Of a DNA stretch of 64,000 nucleotides, positions 26,016 through 33,714 are shown one piece after another (positions within the stretch are counted from its first letter, which is position 1; each line of letters opens with the position of its first letter). This stretch comes from JAHJDS01 sp964569795 (GTDB lineage: Bacteria > Desulfobacterota > Desulfarculia > Desulfarculales > JAHJDS01): contig CAZMVB010000014.1 of NCBI GenBank assembly GCA_964569795.1, positions 1 to 64,000 of the forward strand, in the 5' to 3' direction. The translations under genes and the position numbers were made by a program. The notes under the pieces were generated by a model. It saw only the letters and a list, made by a program, of their open reading frames with translations, was not told where the DNA came from and ran no database searches.

Positions 26016-27179
26016 TCACATGGTCTGGACGACGTTGAACACCGAGTCGGCCACGATCACCGCGAAAATCGAGGTGACCACGGCCGAGGTCACCCCGCGG
26101 CTCAGGCTCTCGGCCCCGGTCTCGACCTGAAAGCCCCGCAGGCAGCCCACCCAGGCCACCAGCAGGGCGAAGACCAGGGCCTTGAGCATGCTGGTCAGGA
26201 CCATGGACAGGGTGATCAGGGACAGGGTGTGCTGGACGTAAACGTTGATGGTCAGATCCAGCAACAAGACCCCGACGGTCATCCCGCCGAAGATCCCGGC
26301 CAGATCGGCGAAACAGACCAGAAGCGGCATGGACACCACCAGGGCCAGCAGCTTGGGCACCACCAGGAACTGGACCGGGTTGAAGCCCATGGTCGTCAGG
26401 GCGTCGATCTCCTCGTTGATCTTCATCGCCCCGATCTCGCCGGCAAAGGCCGAGCCCGACCGCCCGGCCACCAGGATGGCGGTCATGATCGGCCCCAGTT
26501 CGCTGATCATGGCCAGGCCGACCCCGTCGGCGATATAGACCTGGGCCCCGAAGGGTTTGAGCTGGACCGCCCCCATGAAGGCCATGATCCCGCCCAGGAG
26601 ATAGCTGATCAGGCAGACGATGGGCAGGGCGTCCAGGCCGGCTCGTTCGATGTAGGAAAAGGTGTCCCCCCACCGGATCTTGAAAGGTCTTATCAGGGAC
26701 TGCCACAAGGCGGCCATGGTGGCGCCCAGGAAGCCGACGGTTTCCCGGAGACTTTCCAGGTGGGTGATGGTGAACTCGCCGACCTTGTCCGGCAGGCTGA
26801 CCGGCGGGGGCAGGCCCATGCGCACCGGATGGGACAGCCGCTCCACGTCGGCCAGGCGGAACAGGCCGGCCGCCTCGGTGCCGATCCCGGTGAAGGTGAA
26901 GGTCCCCCCGCGCTCCAGGACCTGCCGCTGCCAGCCCAGCAGGAGGGCCAGGCCGGCCGTGTCCAGGTAGGTCACCCCCGACAGATCGACCTCGACGTCC
27001 CGGGCCGCGGTCAACTCGGCCTCCTGGGACCAGTGGGTGGCCCAGACCGCGGCCTGGGCGGCGTTCAGGTGACCGCCCAGATGGACCCGGCAGCCGCCCT
27101 CGAGCGGACACTCGACGTCCATCCGGCAATCGCCTTGACCCTCGAGGTCGTCACAGGTGTCGGCGAACTGATCCGTCAA
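26016..27179 (-). CDS. mlaE: MlaE-type permease with N-terminal STAS domain
   Basis: 387 aa from TTG 27179, with AGGGGG upstream. An earlier in-frame TTG at 27218 is excluded because it lies between the predicted -35 and -10. Residues about 20-110 form a STAS/MlaB-like domain (VEVDLSGVTYLDTAGLALLLGW). The rest is the MlaE permease with five or six helices and the conserved ELGPIMTAILVAGRSGSAFAGEIGAMKINEEIDAL segment. Fusing MlaB to MlaE is a known variant. No MlaC-like periplasmic carrier gene is present in the operon. Confidence 0.92.
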   Translation of the reverse strand: MTDQFADTCDDLEGQGDCRMDVECPLEGGCRVHLGGHLNAAQAAVWATHWSQEAELTAARDVEVDLSGVTYLDTAGLALLLGWQRQVLERGGTFTFTGIGTEAAGLFRLADVERLSHPVRMGLPPPVSLPDKVGEFTITHLESLRETVGFLGATMAALWQSLIRPFKIRWGDTFSYIERAGLDALPIVCLISYLLGGIMAFMGAVQLKPFGAQVYIADGVGLAMISELGPIMTAILVAGRSGSAFAGEIGAMKINEEIDALTTMGFNPVQFLVVPKLLALVVSMPLLVCFADLAGIFGGMTVGVLLLDLTINVYVQHTLSLITLSMVLTSMLKALVFALLVAWVGCLRGFQVETGAESLSRGVTSAVVTSIFAVIVADSVFNVVQTM

Positions 27180-27206
27180 CCGTCGCCCCCTGTCTAAAAT
27201 TAAGAC

Positions 27207-27236
27207 ATTATTTACCAATTCTAAGCGTCATGTCAA
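27207..27236 (-). promoter_or_regulatory. Sigma70-like promoter of the Mla operon
   Basis: On the minus strand TTGACA (27236-27231), 18-bp spacer, AATAAT (27212-27207). Predicted transcription start near 27200 decides the mlaE start codon. Confidence 0.6.
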
Positions 27237-27317
27237 CGCCGGCTCCCGGCCGGAGCGGGGGTCACGACTTGCCTTCGGGCCTCTTTTGGGCGTATCTTAT
27301 GAGTTCAGAGGTGAACC

Positions 27318-27533
27318 ATGCGCCTGACCATGGACGAATACGAAAAGCTCGTTCCGTTTTTGCCCCTGACCGCCCGGTGCCAGTGCGGGTCGGAATTGAG
27401 GCTCCGGGCCCGGACCAAGGGCGTCTATCGGGGCCTGACCTATGTCTGCGAACGGGAAGGCTGCTCCCACGTCCGGCCCAAGCTGCTGATCGAGCTGGTG
27501 GACGCCGAGGACTGGTCAGATGACGCCCAATGA
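27318..27533 (+). CDS. Small zinc-ribbon protein
   Basis: 71 aa. CQCG near residue 21 and a second CxxxxC pair (VCEREGC) around residue 43 make a probable zinc ribbon. RBS GAGGTG lies just upstream of the ATG. Its last 14 bases overlap the start of the radical SAM gene, so translation is probably coupled. No known function. Confidence 0.75.
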   Translation: MRLTMDEYEKLVPFLPLTARCQCGSELRLRARTKGVYRGLTYVCEREGCSHVRPKLLIELVDAEDWSDDAQ

Positions 27534-28710
27534 CCTCCCGGGCGGCGGCGAGGCCCCCGGGGCCCCGTCGGCCGAGGATCGGCGCCGGTTCCTGAAGGTC
27601 TGCGGCCTTAGCGCCCTGGCCGCCGGAACCCTAGCCGCGGGCGAGTCCCGGGCCGAGACCGTCCGGGCCGGGCGGGGACTGATCGGCCGGATCGAGTCGC
27701 CCTATTACCGCCGCCTGGCGGACAAGGAAATCCGCTGTACCCTCTGCCCCAATCAGTGCCGGGTGGCCGAGGGCCAGCGCGGTCAGTGCCGGGTCCGGGA
27801 AAACCTGGGCGGCCGCTATTACTCCCGGGTGTACGGCAATCCCTGCGCCGTGCACGTCGATCCCATCGAAAAGAAACCATTGTTCCACGTCCTGCCCGGG
27901 ACGAACAGCTTCTCCATCGCCACCGCCGGCTGTAACTTCTCCTGCCAGTTCTGTCAGAACTGGGAGATCTCCCAGAACGTCCCAGAACATACCTTCAACT
28001 TCCACCTGCCGCCCGAGGCGGTCGTCCGCCTGGCCAAAAAGTACGGCTGCCCGTCGGTCTGCTCGACCTATGTCGAGCCGACCATCTTCTTCGAGTACAT
28101 GTATCACGTCGGCCGGCTGACCCGGCGGCCGGGCTTGCTCAATCTGTGCCACAGCAACGGCTTCATCAACGACAAGCCCCAGCGGGACCTGGCCCCCTTT
28201 CTGGACGCGGCCTGCATCGACCTCAAGGGATTCTCGCCCGACTTTTACCGCCGGGTGACCGGGGGCGAGCTGAAACCGGTTCTGGAGACGCTGAAGCGCC
28301 TCCGCAAGCTGGGCAAGCACGTCGAGGTCGTCAACCTGGTCATCCCCACCCTCAACGACGACCTGCGGCTCATCGGCCGGATGTCCCGCTGGATCCTGGA
28401 TCATCTGGGGGCCGACACGCCGGTCCACTTCTCCCGGTTCTATCCCCAGTACAAGCTGCGGAACCTGCCGCCCACGCCGGTGCCCACCCTGGAAAAGGCC
28501 TGTCTCATCGCCCGGAAGACCGGGCTACGCTACGTTTATATCGGCAACGTCCCCGGCCACGAGTTCGAGAGCACCTATTGTCCCAAGTGCCGGCGACGGA
28601 TCATTTACCGGGTGGGATACGTCATCAGGGACATCAAGATCAAGCAGGGCAAATGCGTCTATTGCGGCCAGGCCATCGCCGGGATCTGGACGCGCCGGAA
28701 GGGGGTATGA
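27520..28710 (+). CDS. AmrS-like radical SAM enzyme with Tat-type signal
   Basis: 396 aa. N-terminal DRRRFLKVCGLSALAAGTLAAG is a twin-arginine-like signal. Two Cys-rich motifs follow (CTLCPNQCRVAEGQRGQC near residue 72), then the radical SAM signature AGCNFSCQFCQNW near residue 137 (CxxxCxxC) and C-terminal CPKC/CVYC pairs. This matches the radical SAM member of the AmmeMemoRadiSam set, related to pyruvate-formate-lyase activases. The AMMECR1 and Memo partners are not in the window. A Tat signal on an oxygen-sensitive radical enzyme is odd but is seen in this family. Confidence 0.87.
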   Translation: MTPNDLPGGGEAPGAPSAEDRRRFLKVCGLSALAAGTLAAGESRAETVRAGRGLIGRIESPYYRRLADKEIRCTLCPNQCRVAEGQRGQCRVRENLGGRYYSRVYGNPCAVHVDPIEKKPLFHVLPGTNSFSIATAGCNFSCQFCQNWEISQNVPEHTFNFHLPPEAVVRLAKKYGCPSVCSTYVEPTIFFEYMYHVGRLTRRPGLLNLCHSNGFINDKPQRDLAPFLDAACIDLKGFSPDFYRRVTGGELKPVLETLKRLRKLGKHVEVVNLVIPTLNDDLRLIGRMSRWILDHLGADTPVHFSRFYPQYKLRNLPPTPVPTLEKACLIARKTGLRYVYIGNVPGHEFESTYCPKCRRRIIYRVGYVIRDIKIKQGKCVYCGQAIAGIWTRRKGV

Positions 28711-28711
28711 A

Positions 28712-29392
28712 ATGCGGGCGGCGGTGATCCGGATGGTGGCGGTGGCGGCGGTGGCGGTGATCGGCGCCTGGCCGGCGGCCGGCCCGGCCCGGGCCCAGAC
28801 GGTCACCGTCCACTGGAACCTCAAGGCCTACAGCACCGGCAACCTGCCCGGATTGACCGAGGCCCTCAACCGCCTCGCCTCGCGGGGATTCGTGCCGGCG
28901 GCCGTCTCGCTGACCGGACGCGACCTGTGGGTCCTGACCATCAAGAACTGCCCCTTCTACACCTCCGGGGACTGGAGTTTGGAGCGTCTGGAGGATCTGG
29001 CGGCCGGGGTCAGGCAGCGGCTGGCGGCCCAGTCCATCCCGGTCGGACTGGCCGTGGACAACAAGCTCAGGTACTGGGTCATTTTCGCGCGGATGCCCAC
29101 GGTCGAGGTCATGGCCTGGAAGATCGACACCGCAGCCGCCACCCGGGACGCCCTGGGCGCCTCCTTGAACCGCCACCTCAAGGCCGGCTACGTGCCCATG
29201 GGCCTGGACCGCCGCCAGAACCGGGTGACCATCGTCTATCTCAAGATCAAGGGCTGGAACTACAAGTCCTGGAAGCTGGACAGCGCCGGCCAGAACGTCC
29301 TGGAGACCGGGATCAACAACCATCTCTCCCAGGGATGGATCCCGGTCGGCCTCATCTTCGGTCGGCCGACCCTGGTCCTCTACATCAAGTAA
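28712..29392 (+). CDS. Secreted protein built of four ~50-residue repeats
   Basis: 226 aa, starting one base after the radical SAM stop. Signal peptide at residues 1-29 ending ARAQ. The mature part contains four related units ending in LNRLASRGFVPAAVSL..LWVLTIK, RLAAQSIPVGLAVD..YWVIFA, LNRHLKAGYVPMGLD..VTIVYLK and INNHLSQGWIPVGLI..TLVLYIK. Each is a helix, then G-(F/Y/W)-(V/I)-P-x-(G/A), then a beta strand. I do not recognise the family. Repeats of this kind suggest a closed ring or solenoid in the periplasm. Confidence 0.75.
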   Translation: MRAAVIRMVAVAAVAVIGAWPAAGPARAQTVTVHWNLKAYSTGNLPGLTEALNRLASRGFVPAAVSLTGRDLWVLTIKNCPFYTSGDWSLERLEDLAAGVRQRLAAQSIPVGLAVDNKLRYWVIFARMPTVEVMAWKIDTAAATRDALGASLNRHLKAGYVPMGLDRRQNRVTIVYLKIKGWNYKSWKLDSAGQNVLETGINNHLSQGWIPVGLIFGRPTLVLYIK

Positions 29393-29713
29393 CCGGCCCC
29401 AATCATTCCTCCGGGCCAGCCCCCTTCAAACCCGAGTGGAGATCACCAGGGCGGCCACGGGCCCGACCGTCAGCCCCGGGTTTGCCCCGGGCGCGATTGA
29501 GGGGGCCGGCTCGATCCGGGAGTTGCCCGAGGCCGATTGGATGCTCCCCGCGGCCCAGTTGCGGCTGACCCAGGGCCGCCACGGACGGTCTCCCCGGACC
29601 TTTTTCAGGGAACGGGGGGTTGACAACCCACCTGGATGACACCAATTTAGATAATATGAACCAGCGGCGGTCGGCCCGGTGATTTCCGAGACCGGCCGGT
29701 CAGGAGTGAGGAC
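29393..29713. other. Non-coding spacer, 321 bp
   Basis: GC-rich to 29615, then an AT-rich tail (29620-29660) with a perfect TTGACA at 29620-29625 and TAATAT at 29652-29657. Their 26-bp separation is too long for a standard promoter. Promoter activity for the downstream redox genes is likely somewhere here. No gene seen. Confidence 0.4.
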
Positions 29714-29896
29714 ATGTCCCATCTTAAGTACCTGGTTCGGGCCGAGTGCCCCCATTGCGCCTGCGGCACGATCACCCACATCAGTCCGGAGATGCTGCGC
29801 CAAAAATTCATCGGTGATGAAAAGGAGATCGAGGTGGTCTGCCCCCTGTGCGCCACCAAGACCAAGGGCGTCCTGGAAAAGACCCCCGAGGATTGA
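29714..29896 (+). CDS. Small zinc-ribbon-like protein
   Basis: 60 aa. CPHCACG at residues 12-18 and CPLC at residues 43-46 give a four-Cys zinc ribbon or rubredoxin-like knuckle. GTGAGGAC upstream contains a plausible RBS. It is first in the redox-protein cluster; no function known. Confidence 0.65.
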   Translation: MSHLKYLVRAECPHCACGTITHISPEMLRQKFIGDEKEIEVVCPLCATKTKGVLEKTPED

Positions 29897-29922
29897 ATTA
29901 CCCCGAGGACGCTGGAGGGCCG

Positions 29923-30510
29923 ATGAACATCCTGGGCATATACGGCAGTCCCCGCCAAGGGGGAAACAGCGACCAGCTCCTGGACCTGGTTCTGGAGGGG
30001 GCCGGTGAGGCCGGGGCGGACATTGACCGGGTGTATGTCCGGGAGTTGGACCTGTCCGGGTGCCAGGAGTGCGGCGGCTGCGATGAGACCGGCACCTGCG
30101 TCATCCAGGACGACATGCAGGACGTCTATGACCGGCTGGACTGGGCCGACACGATCGTCATCGGCACGCCCGTCTTTTTCTACGGACCGCCGGCCAAGCT
30201 CAAGGCCCTGATCGACCGGGGCCAGGCCATGTGGTCGCGGCGGATGCTCAACAAATCACCGGCCCAGCGCAAGACCTATGACTCCGGGACCGGTTACCTG
30301 GTGGGCGTGGGCGCCACCAAGGGCCCCAACCTGTTCGAGGGGGTCAAGCTGACGGCCAAGTATTTCTTCGACGCCCTGGACATGGCCTTCGAGGACGGGT
30401 TATATTTTCGGGGCCTGGAGGGCCCCGAGGCGGTGGCCTCCAGTCCGGAAATCCACCGACAGGCGCGGGAGTTCGGACGTCGGCTGGCCGCCGGGCACAA
30501 CCGGGATTGA
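29923..30510 (+). CDS. NADPH-dependent FMN reductase / iron-sulfur flavoprotein family
   Basis: 195 aa from ATG 29923 (GGAGGG RBS at 29914-29919). Flavodoxin-like FMN loop GIYGSPRQGGNSDQLL at residues 5-20, then CQECGGCDETGTC near residue 47, a compact Cys motif as in iron-sulfur flavoprotein (Isf) relatives, and TPVFFYGPPAKLKALIDRG. Likely a cytoplasmic electron carrier or quinone/oxygen-protective reductase, consistent with the rubredoxin and Roo genes that follow. Confidence 0.87.
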   Translation: MNILGIYGSPRQGGNSDQLLDLVLEGAGEAGADIDRVYVRELDLSGCQECGGCDETGTCVIQDDMQDVYDRLDWADTIVIGTPVFFYGPPAKLKALIDRGQAMWSRRMLNKSPAQRKTYDSGTGYLVGVGATKGPNLFEGVKLTAKYFFDALDMAFEDGLYFRGLEGPEAVASSPEIHRQAREFGRRLAAGHNRD

Positions 30511-30522
30511 CGGAGGACGGAC

Positions 30523-30957
30523 GTGGCCAGGTTCCTGATCGTGTACGCCAGCCGGGGCGGCCAGACCAAAACCATCGCCCAGCTCTTAAGCGAGGGGATC
30601 CGCATCGCCGGTCACGAGGCCCGGGTGTTCGAGGCGGTCGATGTCAAGAGCGAGGCCGATCTGGCGGGCTACGACGGTTACGCCTTCGGCTCGGCCACCT
30701 ACCACGGGGACATGATCGCCGGGATGAAGACCATGCTCTTCTTGGCCGAGAAGGCGGAGCTGGCGGGCAAGGCCGGCGGCGCCTTCGGGGCCTACGGCTG
30801 GAGCGGCGAGGCAACGGCCCGCATCTTCGACACCATGCGCCACGTCTTCGGGATGGACATGGTCTCCGGGCCCCTGATGCTCAAGTCGGCCGCCCTGGAG
30901 GGCGGCACCAAAATGGCCCAGGACTACGGCCGGGAACTGGCCGCCAAGGTCGGGTGA
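30523..30957 (+). CDS. Flavodoxin
   Basis: 144 aa, GTG start behind GGAGGAC. FMN phosphate loop YASRGGQTKTIA at residues 8-19, then SATYHGDM and the FGAYGWSGE loop near residue 87 that stacks on the flavin. It is a small single-domain flavodoxin and likely exchanges electrons with the rubredoxin and Roo encoded next. Confidence 0.9.
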   Translation: MARFLIVYASRGGQTKTIAQLLSEGIRIAGHEARVFEAVDVKSEADLAGYDGYAFGSATYHGDMIAGMKTMLFLAEKAELAGKAGGAFGAYGWSGEATARIFDTMRHVFGMDMVSGPLMLKSAALEGGTKMAQDYGRELAAKVG

Positions 30958-31014
30958 GCGACGCCGGGGGAGCAACCAACGGCCTCCATATCCTAAATCA
31001 ACGGGAGCAGTGAC

Positions 31015-31173
31015 ATGAAAAAGTACGTGTGCGGTGTTTGCGGGTACGTCTATGACCCCCAGGCCGGGGATCCCGACGGCAACATCCCTCCGGGAACCGC
31101 CTTCGAAGACCTGCCCGATGACTGGGTCTGCCCGGTCTGCGGCGCCAGCAAAGACAATTTCTCGCCGGAATAA
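31015..31173 (+). CDS. Rubredoxin
   Basis: 52 aa, ATG 31015 with GGGAGCAG upstream. Both CxxCG knuckles are present: CGVCGYVYDPQAGD at residues 6-19 and CPVCGASKDNF at 39-49, the canonical Fe(Cys)4 site, plus the conserved WVCP. It transfers electrons to the Roo/FprA flavoprotein immediately downstream, reducing O2 to water. Confidence 0.97.
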   Translation: MKKYVCGVCGYVYDPQAGDPDGNIPPGTAFEDLPDDWVCPVCGASKDNFSPE

Positions 31174-31220
31174 ACGGCCGTCCCGGCCGGAATGGCCGGG
31201 GCTTTGTGAGGAGAGCACCC

Positions 31221-32417
31221 ATGGGTCCTGTGCAACTGGTGGATGACGTCTGGTGGGTCGGGGTCATCGATTGGGACATCCGCGACTTCCACGGCTACTC
31301 CACCGAGCGGGGGAGCACCTACAATTCCTACCTGATCAAGGACGACAAGGTCACCCTGTTCGACACCGTCAAGAAGGGATTCTGGGGCGACATGCTCCAG
31401 AAAGTCTCGCGGCTGGTCGAACCGCAAAAGATCGACTACCTGGTGGTCAACCACGTCGAGATGGACCACTCGGGCAGCCTGCCCCTGGCCATCGAGTTGA
31501 TCAAACCGGAAAAGGTCTTTTGCTCGAAAATGGCCGCCAAGGCCCTGGAGGAACACTTCCATCCCCAGGGCTGGCCCCTCCAGGTGGTCGGCACCGGCGA
31601 CTCGATCAGTCTCGGCAAGCGGACCGTACACTTTCTCGAGACCCGGATGGTCCACTGGCCGGATTCGATGTTCTCCTACGTCCCGGAAGACAGACTGCTC
31701 ATCTCCAACGACGGCTTCGGACAGCACTGGGCCACCAGCGAGCGGTTCGACGACCAGGTGGACACCAGCCGGCTGATGCGCCAGGCGGCCAAGTATTACG
31801 CCAACATCCTGCTGCTCTACTCGCCCATCATCCAGAAGCTTCTCAAGACCGTGGCCGAGATGAACCTGGACATCGACGTGATCGCCCCGGACCACGGCCT
31901 CATCTGGCGGAAGGACCCGGGGTCGATCATCAAGGCCTACGACGCCTGGAGCCGCCAAATTACGAAACCCAAGGCCCTGGTCATCTACGACACCATGTGG
32001 CGCAGCACCGAGATGATGGCCAAGGCCGTGGCCGAAGGCATCTTCGAGCAAGGGGTCAGCGTCAAGCTGATGAACCTCAAGGTCAACCACCGCTCCGACG
32101 TCATGACCGAGATCCTGGACGCCGAGGCCCTGGTCTTCGGCTCACCGACCCTCAACAACCAGATGCTGCCCACCGTGGCCGACCTCCTGACCTACGCCAA
32201 GGGCCTGAAGCCGACCGGCCGGATCGGGGCCGCCTTCGGCTCCTACGGCTGGAGCGGCGAGGCGGTCAAGTACATCGAGGCCCAGATGGAGGAGATGAAG
32301 ATCGAGCTGGTCGCCCCCGGCGTCCGGGTCAAGTACGTCCCGGATGACGAGGCCCTGGGGCCCTGCCTCGAACTGGGCCGGACCATCGGCCAAAAGGTCA
32401 AGGAGGCGGCCGGGTAG
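31221..32417 (+). CDS. roo: A-type flavoprotein, rubredoxin:oxygen oxidoreductase
   Basis: 398 aa from ATG 31221 (GAGGAGA RBS at 31208-31214). N-terminal metallo-beta-lactamase diiron domain with HVEMDH at residues 78-83. C-terminal flavodoxin domain from about residue 250 (YDTMWRSTEMMAKAV, then SPTLNNQMLP and FGSYGWSGE). It reduces O2 to water or NO to N2O using rubredoxin in the cytoplasm of anaerobes. The gene directly follows rubredoxin, as in Desulfovibrio. Confidence 0.95.
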   Translation: MGPVQLVDDVWWVGVIDWDIRDFHGYSTERGSTYNSYLIKDDKVTLFDTVKKGFWGDMLQKVSRLVEPQKIDYLVVNHVEMDHSGSLPLAIELIKPEKVFCSKMAAKALEEHFHPQGWPLQVVGTGDSISLGKRTVHFLETRMVHWPDSMFSYVPEDRLLISNDGFGQHWATSERFDDQVDTSRLMRQAAKYYANILLLYSPIIQKLLKTVAEMNLDIDVIAPDHGLIWRKDPGSIIKAYDAWSRQITKPKALVIYDTMWRSTEMMAKAVAEGIFEQGVSVKLMNLKVNHRSDVMTEILDAEALVFGSPTLNNQMLPTVADLLTYAKGLKPTGRIGAAFGSYGWSGEAVKYIEAQMEEMKIELVAPGVRVKYVPDDEALGPCLELGRTIGQKVKEAAG

Positions 32418-32440
32418 CCGGCGGCCGGAACGGATTCGGC

Positions 32441-33124
32441 GTGGGCCGGGCCGATCTCAAGCAACGCCTCGAGACCTGGCTGGCCGGCCAGGACCTGGAG
32501 GCCGCCTGCTCCGAGATTTTTGGCCTTCCCCCCCGGGCCGCCCTCCGGGAACTGCGGCGGATGGCCGGCCGGCCCGAGGGAATCCTCCGCTGGCGGGCCG
32601 TCCTGGCCGCCGGCCGGGTCGCCGCCCGCCTGGCGGCCGAGGACGCCGAGGCGGCCCGGGAATTCATCCGCCGCCTGCTGTGGGGCCTCAACGAGGAGGC
32701 GGGCGCCATCGGCTGGGGATTGCCCGAGATCTTCGGGGAAATCCTGGCCGCGGACCAGGTCCTGGCCGACGAGTATCTTCCCCTGTTTCTGTCCTATCTG
32801 GGACCCGACGACAATTACCTCGAATTCACGCCCCTGCAACAAGGCCTCCTCTGGGGGCTGGGACGCCTGATCCGGGCCCGACCCGACCTCGTCGATTCCC
32901 GGGACCTCGCCCGGCGGGTGACCCCCTTCCTGTCCAGCCCGGACCCCGGGGTCCGCGGACTGGCCGCCTGGGCCCTGGCCCCCCTGGCCCCGGAAGCGGC
33001 GACCGCGACCCTCGAGGCGCTGACCAGGGATGAGGCCCCCGTTACCCTGTTCGACGGGCGCCGGCTCATCCAGACCACCGTGGCCGACCTGGCCCGGGGC
33101 GCCCTGGCCGGTTCTCAGGACTAA
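32441..33124 (+). CDS. HEAT-like helical protein (DVU0298-type)
   Basis: 227 aa, GTG start. Entirely helical, with repeated paired helices and a C-terminal FLSSPDPGVRGLAAWALAPLAP unit that is a recognisable HEAT repeat. Composition and length match a sulfate-reducer family typified by DVU0298; its function is not known. It sits between Roo and the Rrf2-cytochrome bd genes, so a link to oxygen response is possible but unproven. Confidence 0.75.
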   Translation: MGRADLKQRLETWLAGQDLEAACSEIFGLPPRAALRELRRMAGRPEGILRWRAVLAAGRVAARLAAEDAEAAREFIRRLLWGLNEEAGAIGWGLPEIFGEILAADQVLADEYLPLFLSYLGPDDNYLEFTPLQQGLLWGLGRLIRARPDLVDSRDLARRVTPFLSSPDPGVRGLAAWALAPLAPEAATATLEALTRDEAPVTLFDGRRLIQTTVADLARGALAGSQD

Positions 33125-33141
33125 TTTTTGTAAAAAAAGAC

Positions 33142-33170
33142 TTGACAACGTTTTCGCCAACAAATAGGAT
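33142..33170 (+). promoter_or_regulatory. Sigma70 promoter of the Rrf2-cydAB unit
   Basis: TTGACA (33142-33147), 17-bp spacer, TAGGAT (33165-33170), 37 bases before the Rrf2 start. It is in an AT-rich stretch just after the HEAT-like gene and is a likely autoregulation point. Confidence 0.75.
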
Positions 33171-33207
33171 AAAAAGGGTCCACAAAGTCCCATATAGGCG
33201 GAAGACG

Positions 33208-33666
33208 ATGATTCTGACCCGTGCCAGTGAATACGCCATCAGGTGCATCCTGTTTCTGGCCACCCGGCAACCGGGCGAGGTGGTCAGCCGCCGGACCGTT
33301 TCCCGGGAAATGGAAATCCCCACCCAGTTTTTGAGCAAGATCGCCCAGCGCCTGGCCCAGGTCGGGCTGCTCGAGATCCGCCAGGGGGCCAAGGGCGGCT
33401 ACCTCTTGGCCCGGCCGCCCGAGGACATTTCCCTCCTGGAGGTCATCGAGGCCGTGGAGGGCGAGATCTTTTTGAATCAGTGCCTGATGCGGCCCGATTT
33501 TTGTTCGAGGACGACCCGGTGCCCGGTGCACCGGGTCTGGCACCAGGCCCGGGAGGAACTGCGGCGGGTCCTGGGCGGGGCCGACTTCGCCCAGTTGGCT
33601 CGCCAGGAGGCGGCGGCCAATCCCCTGGTTTCCCTCGGGGCGCTCCCGGCCGAGGCCGATGATTGA
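33208..33666 (+). CDS. Rrf2-family regulator with [Fe-S] cysteines
   Basis: 152 aa from ATG 33208. N-terminal winged helix (LTRASEYAIRCILFLA..., FLSKIAQRLAQVGLLEIRQGAKGGYLLA). Three Cys at 92, 99 and 105 (C-x6-C-x5-C) match the IscR/NsrR [Fe-S] loop in position. This predicts control by loss of a cluster to O2, NO or peroxide. It lies 48 bp before cydA, so it is the obvious regulator of the oxidase. Confidence 0.93.
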   Translation: MILTRASEYAIRCILFLATRQPGEVVSRRTVSREMEIPTQFLSKIAQRLAQVGLLEIRQGAKGGYLLARPPEDISLLEVIEAVEGEIFLNQCLMRPDFCSRTTRCPVHRVWHQAREELRRVLGGADFAQLARQEAAANPLVSLGALPAEADD

Positions 33667-33714
33667 ACATTCGCGGCCGGGCGCGGCCGTCATATAACTC
33701 AGGGGAGGGACGCG

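Noticed and set aside
27180..27218. Upstream TTG (27218) as the mlaE start.
   Set aside because: It lies between the predicted -35 and -10, so it would not be transcribed. The TTG at 27179 has a good RBS.
29620..29657. TTGACA...TAATAT as a sigma70 promoter before the redox cluster.
   Set aside because: The 26-bp spacing is too long for a standard promoter; recorded only in the spacer note.
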